A stretch of 64,000 nucleotides of DNA from Polytrichum commune (taxonomy: Eukaryota > Streptophyta > Polytrichopsida > Polytrichales > Polytrichaceae), in NCBI GenBank assembly GCA_950295325.1, contig OX485803.1:57489554-57553553 (forward strand), given 5' to 3'. Below, piece after piece: positions 23,724-35,190 of this stretch. Below the pieces are notes generated by a model that was given only the letters and a program-made list of their open reading frames with translations, was not told the origin of the DNA and did not search any database. The position numbers were made by a program, and so were the translations under genes. Position 1 is the first letter of the stretch. Every line of letters starts with the position of its first letter.

Positions 23724-24056
23724 ATGCTAGATCACATCTTCATTCGGTTGGGGCCCGCCCCTCCCACACCTCCTTCACTGCCCAACCTTCTTGCCCGCAC
23801 CTGCGTGGGAACTCTTCCTTGTTGGGTACCAATGTGACAATACTTGGTCACTTAAGCCATTAAGCTCCTTTGGCATGTGAAAGAATTCCACCAAATAACT
23901 TGGGAATAATGAAAGTGATGTCAACTTGAATATTTGATTGGGTATTGTCACATTGGTTCCCAACGAGGAAGAGTTCCCACACATGTGCGGACAGGAAAAC
24001 CGGGTAGCGAAGGAGGCATGGGAGGGGCGGGGCCCAACCAAACGAAGATGTGATCT
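23724..24056. mobile_element. Large hairpin (inverted repeat with about 120 bp GC-rich arms)
   Basis: The left arm (about 23724-23850) begins 'gatcacatcttcattcggtt' and includes 'gggcccgcccctcccac', 'ctgcgtgggaactcttcc' and 'accaatgtgacaata'. The right arm (about 23928-24056) contains the reverse complements in mirrored order. The spacer is about 75 bp. This looks like a foldback/MITE insertion. No target duplication was identified. Confidence 0.7.
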
Positions 24057-24104
24057 ATTCCGGGGTGTTTGCACTTGAGTAAACACATTGCAAAATTAAA
24101 CTTC

Positions 24105-24116
24105 TATATATATATG

Positions 24117-24150
<34 letters not shown>

Positions 24151-24151
24151 T
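24105..24151. repeat. (TATG)n microsatellite
   Basis: Alternating TA followed by a run of TATG repeats. Confidence 0.9.
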
Positions 24152-24186
24152 ATCATCTTCACTATAGATTTAGATGTTTGAAGTTA

Positions 24187-24776
24187 GGGCCACTTCACAC
24201 ACAAGGCTAAAGGCCCCTGACCATGGCAATGTAAAAGCTCTCATTGGTCGAAAAGGCAGAGACCGTCCAAGTTCACTTTACACTGGGAGGTGAAGGCCTA
24301 AAGGCCCAAAGAAAAGTTTGTGGATGAAAAGTCTACATGGAGTCCTACATGGTAGGTTGTGGATAAGGGTGCATGGTCTACCATAATTTGCATGAGACCC
24401 ACCAACAAGAGGTGGGCCTGACGCAAATTCCGGGAGACCATTAATTTTTTAATAAATTATCCAACAAGACATATTTCAAGACATACTGCAAGGCAAATTT
24501 CATAACATATTCCAACATAGACAAACACCACCAAGTAATTCTCTTAAATCGATAAAGTTTAAGACATGTTATATTAAACCAAATCCTCCCCTCTTTTACC
24601 GCCAACAAAATATGCAATGGTCCCACAACATGGTTCATTCTCACTCCACACTATGCTTGAGGGCCCAAGACTACATAAAATGGCTTTCCCAACACCCATG
24701 GTACGGCCTTTGGATGAGGGTCAAGGGTCCTCACCATTACAAGGTCACAGCTCTTGGCTCATGTGTGAAGTGGCCC
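24187..24776. mobile_element. Tourist/PIF-Harbinger-like MITE, copy 1
   Basis: A 590 bp element with terminal inverted repeats GGGCCACTTCACACACAAGG and its inverted partner ending GTGTGAAGTGGCCC. It is flanked by a perfect TTA duplication (24184-24186 and 24777-24779). A 3 bp TTA/TAA target site together with G-rich termini is typical of PIF/Harbinger MITEs. Sub-terminal sequence includes 'gaccatggcaatg' and 'ctctcattggtcgaaaaggc'. No coding capacity. Confidence 0.8.
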
Positions 24777-24781
24777 TTAGT

Positions 24782-26690
24782 CTAAAGGGGTCCAAATAGA
24801 TTGAACCTAAGAGTGGACATTTCTCGGCATGCTTTACATACAAATGTAGTCCTCGGTGCACGCAACTTTCTTTTCGAATGATTCGTATTGTTCAGCATGG
24901 TATGGTAGGCCCTATTATCACACACTTGAGAACAAGTCATCACATAGCTCAACCATTCAAACTAAATTTCTTAACACAACCCCTTGTTCTTAGCGTAATT
25001 TTCAAACAAATCCTTTTAGTAATGTGTGCAATAATGTACACCTACTTGTGCATCAATAGGTTTCAAGGGGTCTTCGAATTTACGTATAAGTAACCTAGTA
25101 GTGTGTATCCTCTTGGGTTCGCTTCGATGTATTTCCCACTCACTAACTTGAACTCCTCTTTCTCTTCTCTTTTGAGGATTTCACCCTTTTTGATACTACA
25201 AGTGTTTCATAACATTCTTGTTTTCAATACCACTCGGGTCTAACTCTCATGCAAGAATTTCTATATTCCGGTAAAATCTAGTATCGGTGTGGTTTAGGAT
25301 GGGGAGGGAGGGAAATATCTTATACTTGTAAGCGTACCTCTCATTCATTCAACATAGAAACTTGACCTCTTGAACGTTTGTTTCCAGTTCATCTCAACTG
25401 ACCTCGAATAGCCTAAGTTGGGGGGGGGGGGTTCAAAGCTAATTCAAGTGTCAAGTCAACTAAAAATTATAGTCGGGTTGCATATTATTTCAAGATTTTT
25501 TTGTTGGATGAATGGGAGGTACGTTGTATACGATAATTCTTGTATCATCTAGGATGATACAAATTTAAATAATAACTCAAGTATACAAAGATTTTGTTAC
25601 CTTGACATAGATCACCAAATATCTCAATATTGACTTGTATTGCCATTTTGATATCCACATGTAGGTAATCGACGCATATACATAGATGAATGTATGGTAT
25701 CAATAGTCAACATGGTCAAAAGGGGAAGACCTATGTATCACATGGAAAATCAATAAACATGCACTTTTGATTGACATAACCACACTGAGATGTGCAATCA
25801 AGTTGTGCCGCATTAATCAATCGACATTCCACACTATTTTTTATATTTTTCGTCACGAGTAAGAAAATGCACGAATTGCTCTTTATTGTGGTTGATACAT
25901 GGATGAACAAACAAATATATTAGTCGTGAGGAACTAGTTGTGACCCAAGGTAACTTTGCATGGGCAAAGAGGTGATTAAATCAGAAAGCCAACTTAATCG
26001 CACATGGTCAATATAGATCATGGGAGATCTGGATTTGTTGTCGATGTTTCATCGTAGTCTTACTAATGCAACACATGATTTCAAAATGTAAATATGATCA
26101 ATAGAAGATGAAGAACAAGAAAAAATAACCAAATATATCTGCATACCTTGGATGACCGGCATGGTAATGCATCATTGGGGATGTGTATCGCATGTATCAT
26201 CATCATCATCATTGTGTTCCATAATAATAACAATGGATGAGCGTTTGAGTATATAAGTATGAGCTCCTTGTTACGACCCCGTGAGCCGGAAAGGACTCCG
26301 AGACTAACTCATGGATGAGAGAGCCATGGATGTAAACCCTTATTCGGTTGAACTACATAGGCATTACATAGTGCTCTTTTGACCGATTTCAACTTCGCCA
26401 TAGCTCATGATGTTTGCTTGTTCGTCACAACATCTTATTTGTGGAAGAGGTTCGCCACGTGTCGTATCCACATTGGTCAAGACCGTTGTTCAATCCAACG
26501 TGGAAGTTGGTTTCCGACATTCGAAGTGTTGAATCGTACAACACTCATACAATATTCTTCGATTATTGTAAGTTACATCAAGATGATGCAATAAGTTTGA
26601 TAGGTGTGTATCTATCTTATTATTGGGGACGCAATCAAGATGTTTCATAATTTAAAAACTTTAAAAAAAAAATCATCCGAATACTCATAA
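24782..26690. other. Gene-poor repeat sequence
   Basis: No gene was recognised. A copy of a dispersed repeat ('cattcaacatagaaacttgacc', 'ctcaactgacctcgaa', 'ttcaaagctaattc', 'atttcaagattttt', 'gggaggtacgttgtat') lies at about 25321-25555, with a run of G at 25419-25430. About 25790-25990 resembles 33230-33390 ('cgacattccacactatt', 'gacccaaggtaactttgcat'). Confidence 0.5.
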
Positions 26691-26699
26691 AATCACTTA

Positions 26700-27207
26700 G
26701 CCTTCACACGAGAATGAAGGCCCATGACCATGAAATCGTGAGAGCCCAAAAGAAAGTGTCCAAAGGTTGTTCCAAGATACCTCCAAAATCATGAAGTGTG
26801 ATCAAGGACCCTCAAGTGTAGTGTAAAGTTATATGTGACCGGGCCCTCAACCAAATGCCATCCGAATGAATTTTCTATTCATGCGGATCCTCACACATGA
26901 TAAAATAGAATAAACCAATAGTTGTGATGTGAGCGTTCGGAGTGCCATGGTCTCTTGATTTTATGTTAGGCCTACCTCCAAGAGATGGGTTTTGAAAATA
27001 ATCCAAGTGACCATGAAACATGATCCATTCGATGCCATGTACGACTGAACCCATGTAGATTTTACATCCATCATCATGCATTCACATGCTCCGTTGGTCC
27101 CTCAAACATAGTGTGAAGCGAACTCGGACCGGCTCCGCCTTTTCCACCAATGAGAGTGCTTGAAGTGTAATGGTCACGGGCCTTCAGTCTCGTGTGTGAA
27201 GTGGCAC
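26700..27207. mobile_element. Tourist/PIF-Harbinger-like MITE, copy 2
   Basis: Same family as 24187-24776. The right end is GTGTGTGAAGTGGCAC followed by TTA. The left end is eroded to GCCTTCACACGAG, preceded by TTA (26697-26699; right 27208-27210). Inner blocks 'gatccattcgatgccatgta', 'ggcctacctccaagagatgg' and 'tgcggatcctcacacatga' are shared with 38442-38927 (there inverted) and 51039-51525 (same orientation). Confidence 0.75.
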
Positions 27208-27402
27208 TTAGTGTTGTCAACAAGCTTGGGAATTGGATGCCCTGTTGAGCCTATCATTTCTTCATTGGCAATCATTGGACCTCAATGCATGGCTCTCGAC
27301 AAGCTTTTTCCAGTAAGCGAACTTATTGAGTGGGGAGGTGCAAGGGGAGTGTTTTTTCCCTTGCCTTTTCCCCTTTCTCCTAACTTATAATAACACTGAA
27401 AT

Positions 27403-27404
27403 AC

Positions 27405-27481
<77 letters not shown>
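27403..27481. repeat. (TA)n(GA)n compound microsatellite
   Basis: A TA run of about 13 units is followed by a GA run of about 25 units. It directly abuts a dispersed repeat that begins 'agttattctatacaagtg'. Confidence 0.95.
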
Positions 27482-27484
<3 letters not shown>

Positions 27485-27715
27485 ATTCTATACAAGTGTA
27501 TCATTCATCCATGTAATGTTAAAACTTGACCCCTCCTATGAGTGTGTTGCCGATTCATCGCAAATGACCTCGAGCACACTCATCTAGGGCTTTTAAAGTC
27601 GATTCCAATATCAAATTAACCATAAAAAATAACCTAAGGATTTCATACTATTTCAAGGCTTTTATGATGGACGGATGAAAATGACTACGCTCGTACACGA
27701 TTATTCCCTCTGTCC
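27482..27715 (+). repeat. Dispersed repeat anchored on a GA microsatellite
   Basis: The block order is 'agttattctatacaa', 'cattcatcca', 'aaaacttgacccct', 'ttgccgattcatcgcaaatgacctcga', 'gggcttttaaagtcgattc', 'catactatttcaaggctttt', 'gatggacggatgaaaatg' and 'cgtacacgattattccctctg'. The same order is seen at 25321-25555 and 43009-43250. A shorter version at 48093-48240 is also preceded by GT/GA repeats. Confidence 0.7.
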
Positions 27716-28204
27716 CACTAATATGTGCAATGAGGTTGCCTTTGCAAATAGGTTGTCTTTGTACTACAATTATCTTGGTTTAAAAGCATATGACAAAAGC
27801 TTGTATCTTCGTACATTCATTTGTATAACAACCACAAATCAACAATTGAAGTAGGAAAAGTAATTTGTTACCGTGATAATGAGTTTGCAAAATAGTGTGG
27901 AATGTCAACATATTAGCGTGGGGGCAACCTAATTGCACGTATTTGTGTAGTTGGCATGCCACATGTAATGTGTGCCCTAGTAGGTGCGGTAAGGTTGCCT
28001 TTGCGAAGAGGTTGCCTATTTACATGTGCAGATTACGTTGTCAAATTTGCATTCCGTAAATTTATGACTTTCTTTGTTCATGCCTATAGAAACCATTGAC
28101 ACTAACAAATAATTGTCACATTATGTTGTTGTGGTAATAAATCTTTAAAATAGTGTGAAATGTCTATAAAACGGTGTGGGGCAACCTAGATGTGTATATG
28201 AGTG

Positions 28205-28575
28205 TAGTATACAATAGACTTATGCATAACATCCTCAAAGAGCTCAAAGAGGGACAAGATAGTGGGTTTGAACCTTCTTTCATAAAATTTTCTATGAAGA
28301 GCTCATTGGCTTGTCGTGTGTCGGAACCTATTTTGAGAGTTGGGTGAAACTCTTTGGATCTCCTCTTGTCAACTTCAAAACTTTGAGAGGACTTTGAGAT
28401 CTAAAACATGGCTTTCCAATGGGAGTTGCTATCCTAAATCCTAGATCGACTTATGCAAGGTTGACTTGGCCCACTCATTCTAATATGACATCTAGAAAGT
28501 TGGTTTTTCAATAGCCTAGCACCACTCATTGAGCATGGTAATTTGAGCCTTAGGGAAACTTGGGTGACTTCATGC
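28205..28575 (+). repeat. Direct repeat, right copy (possible decayed LTR)
   Basis: Partner of 23200-23565; see that entry. It is the same orientation and similar in length, with many substitutions. Confidence 0.6.
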
Positions 28576-30120
28576 AGAAGCGTTCAAAGTCACATTTTAG
28601 CCAACTCGCCATGAGTTTGATGCCAAGCCTTTACACGTAACTCTAAATCGGCCACAGTTTTTGTTGTGGTTGTGATCACGGTTTGGTAATTCTCAAAAGA
28701 CACAACTTCAATATCACAATTGTAAATGTAGAAGTTTGGCTTCCAGGTTTTTCCTTTCATCTATGTTTAGGGCCATGTCAAAGTTTTGCACCCACTTTGG
28801 TCATGATGGGCCACATTACAAATCAATGGTGTAAGGTAGAGGGTCTTAATTCCCAAGTCTAACATAAAATTCTCTCCTGTGCACACCTCCCATCTACATA
28901 ATCGGATGACACCTTAAACTATTTAAATGTCTCAATGCAAAGCAAGGGTGGATCTAGGTGGAAAACGGGGTGGTTTTGGGAGAATGCAGGGTTGGGTTTG
29001 GGTGAAAGTGGGATTGGACCTGGGCAAGTGTTGGGGCATAGCTAGGGTAGGTTACCTACGTGTTTTTATTAAGACCCCATATGCAAAAGCTATAATGTTC
29101 AATTTTCTTATTGGGTGAAGTGTTGGTTTGAATGTGGGAGGAGTTTAGACAAAAGGCGGGGATGGTTTTGGGAGAGAGGTGCAGGTTGATTTTGGGTGAG
29201 AAACAAGGGCCATTTTGGGTGGGCATTAAGATGACTTTGAAAGTCATTTGCAGTGGAAGAAAATGAATGTGGGTCTAGGGAGGGATTTGGCCAAAAGCAA
29301 GGGGTAAGTGATGTGAAGAAATTGTAGTCTATCCATATGATGTGCAATTTTTTCAAATTTTTTTCTATCATTGTCTAAAGCAATTTGCTAAGTCAATCAT
29401 GCATACTAGTAATTCAAATGGAATCCATAAATAGACTAAATTAGCCAAAGGGTTGGTTTCAACACCCTCTACCTTCAATCCTATGAAGACCAAGCATGAT
29501 TTTGCGTTCCCCAAACACTACGGAGCACCTTGAGCCAAGACATCACCCAAAACCAACACCCTCAAAATCTTACATGATAAGTACATGTGGATTTTGAGAA
29601 TGTTCACCATGTAAACAACCACCCCCCCCCCCCCTAATGATTTTGGGTGCCAATACAATTTTCATTTCAAAATTTTATATATGTTCAATACTTAGTTACT
29701 CGTGGAAAATTTTCAATGCAAATATATAATGGGAGCCGCGGCTTGAGTTATGACAACCGTAAATTTAACTATCACATATATAGTAAGAGAGTGTGTGTAC
29801 AAAATTGTAGAGACCTTCAATGATGAGGTGGGTCATGCTTCCTCATCCATGAACTGGGCCATGGGGAATTTAACATGGGTTTACATTAGGGTTGGGGTCC
29901 AAAAAACGTGGGGTGAGTAACACCCCATGACGGACCTCAGTTTTGGACCCAACAATGGACCCAAGCTTGCATATCATTTTCTCAAACCAAGCTAGGAGGA
30001 ATGTCTTCTTGAGTGGAGACCATTGAGATTTGGTAGACAAATGATGTCACATCAATGTTGCTTTATGTTTCCATACCTTGGACATGCACCTTGGTGCATT
30101 ACTTATTTCTTTTTATGAAT
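28576..30120. other. Gene-poor sequence
   Basis: No gene was recognised. Around 28930-29310 the sequence alternates phrases of the type 'gtgggtttgggtgaaag', 'ggttttgggagaatgcaggg' and 'gattttgggtgagaa', a degenerate GGTTTTGGG-rich stretch with no stable period. There is a run of C at 29624-29634. Confidence 0.4.
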
Positions 30121-30129
30121 AGGATCAAA

Positions 30130-30570
30130 AAATTTACACTGTATATTGCATTTAATGTCATATGGTACTTTATGTCATTGTGGTAAAAAATTTAATACCG
30201 CTTCTTGTGAACAAGGTTACAAGTATTGTCATGTATGATTGGAAAATTGGATGAATTCCATGCCAATTATTGAAACGAAGTTTGGTATATCCTACATCCT
30301 AACATTCATGTAATGAAACATTGTCATGCATGATTGAAACATGGATGGAAAAATCTCCTAGTAAATGACAATAATTGCAACACTTTAAATCTATAATGCC
30401 CAAATATTTCTACAAGGAATAAGAATATAATGTTAAGTTGACATACAATGTTGGTGACACTACATGGGCGGTGGTTTACAATTAGTATTGAGCAAGACAA
30501 GTAGAATTGGCGACGCTAATTGCAACATTTAGTGTACTTCTAAAACACCAAATGTGCATGTTGTTGAAGT
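30130..30570. repeat. Second copy of the sequence inside the 21147-21889 CACTA-ended element
   Basis: Shared ordered blocks are 'aatgtcat(g/a)tggta', 'ccactgtggtaaaaaa'-like, 'ttacaagta', 'attgaaac(a/g)aagttcggtata', 'aattgcaac', 'aaatctataatg', 'gagcaagacaa(a/g)tagaattggtgac'. Its own ends are not clear. Confidence 0.65.
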
Positions 30571-30668
30571 AGTCAACATAAGAAAATTGTCTTTGTTTAT
30601 GCATTCATAGAAAACAATATGATTGTGTAGTGCCATTGACATAATGGACATCATTCTAATTGTACATA

Positions 30669-31134
30669 GCTCGCTATATTGTTTATGGCATTTAGTGTCA
30701 CTCGCTGTTCGAAGGAGATGTACCCATTTTTAAACGGAGTGGTTGGCAGTTCGACTTGCTGTGAAATCTTCTCTTTACTTGACTTAAAAAAATACTAGCT
30801 AAGTAGGTAGGAAGCCAAGAGCCCACCCATTGCAAGGTAGGTAGTAAACCCCACCTTGCACCAAGAGGATTCTTGAGCAAGGTAGGGCCAACATGCTCAA
30901 ATTTACGTCGGATTGTCCGACATTGGTTATTAATTTCTTACTAACTATTCAGAGTTACACAATGCTATATCTATTTATCAAGAATGTAATATTCTACCAA
31001 GCAAAGTTATTTATGTTCTATAATGTCTCTACAACCTATTCAACTTTTGCTAGTAAAACTTCAACTCATGGTTAAGAAGTCAGTGCATTGCGTAGTCCCA
31101 AATAACGAGTGACACTAAATATCATAAATGGTGT
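30669..31134. mobile_element. Short TIR element
   Basis: The left end 'tatattgtttatggcatttagtgtcactcg' is mirrored by the right end 'cgagtgacactaaatatcataaatggtgtag'. Inside there is no coding sequence that I recognise. Possibly a relative of the CACTA-ended miniatures. Confidence 0.6.
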
Positions 31135-34100
31135 AGTATTATGCATGTAATGTTTCCTTCTATTTTGCACCAATCAGGTTCCACGATTCAACGCCACGTG
31201 GGATTAAATTTTGTTCCATGGAAGGAAAAACGAAAGAAAGAAGAGGAATATTGGTTTATTTATAACACCAACGTGAATATGAACCCTGTTTTATAACGTA
31301 CGTAGGTGAGTTGGGTATTGTTATACTCCCTCCATCCTAAAATGATTGTATGTGTTTCTAACTTTGGTGAGATTAAGGCATGCTAACCATTTACTAAGTA
31401 GTTGTAAGTATGACTCTTGAAATAAAAAAGGACAACCACTCATAATTGCATCCAGAAGTTGTGGTGTCGAAAGACTTCTTGATATAGAAAGTTTGGTGCA
31501 ATTTTTTTTTGACTTTGAGTCTCAAATTTCTAGTCAGGTAGATAAACCGGACAAAAGAATCCAGGAAGCAGGACAATCATTTTGGGACGGAGGGAGTAGG
31601 GTATTTTGCGTTCCTTTTGTAAGGTGGACTTTCTTGGGGTGTTGTTTGATATCCACTAGAGCCTACTTTGAGTATTTAAAGAAGTGACATTGGGTTTGTT
31701 CGTTGTCTAGGTTTTTTGGAGTTTAGGATTAGATGCGTTAGGTGCGTAACATTATTCAGCCACGCGGGTCGATTTCATGACTTTGGAATATGTCACTTGT
31801 ATTTTATGGCCCCCAAACAAAGTAAAAATATTAATTTACTATTTATACATTTAGACTAACACTTGAAGAGTTGGGTGGAGTTATACTCATGGTAGTATTC
31901 GCATGAATCATTGTCCAAGCCGGTATTATTTACTGAAACTATTATTCATAACAACATTATCATAGAAAATGCCAACATTATTCACAATATTCTTACTATT
32001 CATTATTTGTACCGGTGTCAATTTCTTCCTAGTTACTAAGTTTCTTCCCATGAAGGTAAGATAGTGGGGATCCATGTTTGATGCTAAATATAAAATAGTA
32101 TACAACCATGCAACTGAATAATGTTATGTGTGTGATAATGGTTTGGTACATGTTTTTCATTTTCTTTTGGTTCGTGATAGGGGAATGTATAGGCTCTGAG
32201 AGTGTTCCATAGACTTTGTGTGTATGGCTCCTCTTACGCGATTGGTAATTACCACGAGGAGGTTGACATTCCATCTATTGTTTATGATTGCATAAGGAGC
32301 CGTATTTCACGTGTTTGTTTTGTTTTGTTTTCTTGCTTTGATGTGTATGCACAACATTGCTCAATTCATGAGGCGTGTTCACTTGAGGATTGTGGGATTA
32401 GGCAAGACAGCCATGGTCCCAATATCTATGGTGGAGTTCCCAACAAGTCACCCGACGTGTTGCCTAGTTCCCCACCTACCCAGTTCCTTCTGGTAGGTTT
32501 GATTTAACTATGCCTATAGTAATATGTATTATATTATTTACGCGTCGTAGAAATCATTACCTCCAAGCCATGGCTGGGAGGTATTGGTCCCACATGCGTG
32601 GGAGGGGTAGCAAGGTTGGCTCTCATTGGCCTTTTGGTTAACCGGATTTTTAAATCAATTTCATTTTTTTGGAGGAGTGTAGCCGGGCCCATCTAGGTGT
32701 TCACCTACCACCTAAAAACAACCCACTTGTACACTCACACGGGGTAGGCAATGACCCAGGGCCTACTAATGCTAAACATGGCATGGCTAAGCTGGTGTTG
32801 AATTGATTTTAAATGTGGATAAATGGTAGTAGCTGGCCCCTATCCCTCTCCCATATTCATTCTAAGCTTATGGACATGTCGGCATCTAACTATGTTAGTA
32901 TCGAATATTTCGTACATGTTCAGGGGTCCCACATAACAAATCCGTGCTCTTGAGCAATGTTATGTAGCATGGCTAAAGGTGATTCAATGAGTTGTATTGT
33001 GATGTTTGGTTTCAGGAGTATATGTTACCATGTATCATTGGGGGTTGTGATTATGCATGTGATGTTTGGCTTGAGTATGGCGAGGCATGAGCAATACACA
33101 AGGTTTGGAGGTGTGGCATATGCAATTCAAGATTCATGTTGGTGTGGTGTAATTGGGTCAATTCTTATTATGGGCGTTGTGTTAATTGGAGAAATATGTT
33201 TACATTGATTATGTGCAATTAGGTGGCCCCATACTAATTTATTGACATTCCACACTATTGTAATATGATTACTGCCACAATAGCAAAAATAAATTAATTG
33301 ACCAGGTTTTGTGGTTGCTGTACACATGAATGAACAAAATTATATGTTTTGTGATATGGTGCTGACCCAAGGCAATTTGCATAGTGTAGAGACCCGGGTA
33401 CTGTACTAACAAATGTTTGGAAATAGGATGAGACCTAATACATGATACTTCTTCTTTGTACAATCTGATTCTTGGAAGATTGTTCAATGTAATATAGCAT
33501 CAATTCTATTTAGATGTTACATTTTAAATACTATACATTACCTTGTAGTGTCATGTATTGCTTTCTTTGTAGAATTACTACAGGGTATTATGATTAGGAT
33601 GGTAAAAACCTTGTAGATGGTCACAAGGTTTTCCCACTCATGCCCCCCACTTTTGATCATTTAGTAGTGTTCTTGTAGTGCTCAGTCACGTTATTGTAGT
33701 GCTCGATCATGTATTTAATTATGTTATTGTTAATTGTGTTATATTTATGTCATTGGTTGGTGTTTCAACCCCTTGTTGTATTGTATTCTACCTTTATCAT
33801 CAAACTCAGTATCATAAAGCAACCCATGCCTTATGTTAATGGGTTGTCTTCATAAAGGTTGCCTTGAAACACCACACATATAATAAATTTAAACAATACA
33901 AAAGAGATGTTTTAAAAATCAACATAGGGTCAAGCTTAAATGGAAAAAAAATGAAGTCCAAGCTACCAAAAGGTGTAAGATAATGTGACAAAATATAAGT
34001 AAAAAAAGTTATATAAAATAATAATTAGATAATAGCCCCCCCCCTAAAAAAACTTCTATTTGCATATATACAAAAATGATGAGATAGTGAAGTACATGGG

Positions 34101-34959
34101 TACATAGACAAACCTAATTGCACATATGATTGATGTGGTTTGTGATCGTGATTTTAGGAGGCTTGCTATTTGATATATAGCAATGATGTGTCTTGCTATC
34201 CTTAAGCCCTTCGTGTGTTAGTTGTTGCATATATATTATCAAGTAAGGCCATGTGTCTCTTTCTCGGTTGTTGCATGACGTGCAATTGGGGTTGGTGTTT
34301 GCCATGGGTCATAATAGATTCCTTGGAAGTACCTAATCACTCTACAAATCACTCGGTGGATATGACTCAATGCATACAATGCCAAGTTGTTGTCATTGCA
34401 AGATGGAAATGAAAATATATACCTTAGGTGATGAGCATGTTTGACTCATATTTCTTCAAATTACAAGTATTAGTTCCAGCCTCTACAAAATATCATTTGT
34501 CACCTCAAAAAATTAATATTTCGACACAAAAATGTTCAAACATGCTTATCACTTGCATTATAACTTTAAAACCACTTGTAATCAAGTCAAACACACTCAA
34601 TTGACATTGGATGTGTGTTACAAGTGTTGTAGAAGGCTTTCTATTCCAACAACAAGATATTAACTCCCAACCTCTCTCCAAATTTGCCATGTCTTGTTAA
34701 CATATTTGCTATGACCCACTTTAATCCCATGTGGTAAGCGTATCATGTGGCGCCAAAATGATGAAATGGAACGCTTTCAAAGGCAAATTTGAAATTGCCC
34801 CATGATTGACCATGGCATGTGGAGCATGCATCTTCTTCATTATTGAGTAATCTATGCTAAGGTACGTATACCTAAAACCACCACTATGTATGCATGTGGT
34901 ACAAAGTGCCATATGTGGACCACAACCTTACATTACGTTCCGTAATTGAAGAAGAAACA
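31135..34959. other. Gene-poor sequence
   Basis: No gene was recognised. The stretch at 32202-32507 is open on the plus strand for 101 codons but resembles no family I know. Part of 33230-33390 matches 25800-25970 as a dispersed repeat. The rest appears to be unannotated AT-rich sequence. Confidence 0.45.
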
Positions 34960-35190
34960 TTTGCAAGTTGATGACTCTATTCATATTTTATTGATATCAA
35001 AAAAACTTTTGACATAGTTCCACGTGACAAGCGTTGAGAACACCTCCAACAATTAGGCGTACCAAATCATTTACAACAAGCGATAAAAACCATGCATACC
35101 ACATTCTATTGAGGATTGGTCGAGGTCTCCAAAGATAGGTTGAGGTTTGGGTGAAAGCATATCAAAATCCAAATATCAAACTCTCATAAA
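34960..35190 (+). pseudogene. Non-LTR retrotransposon reverse transcriptase fragment (RT mid-domain)
   Basis: Plus-strand translation near 35000 reads FIDIKKTFDIVPRDKR, a stop, then EHLQQLGVPNHLQQAIKTM. This matches the conserved LINE RT block with the F-I-D-F-K-K-A-F-D consensus, whose aspartates contribute to the active site. Stops interrupt it, and no endonuclease or C-terminal RT is adjacent, so it is a dead fragment. The motif differs from plant L1 (usually KLD-S-K-A-F-D). Confidence 0.7.

Noticed and set aside
32202..32507. 101-codon open frame
   Set aside because: Not recognisable as any protein; flanking sequence gives no supporting exon.
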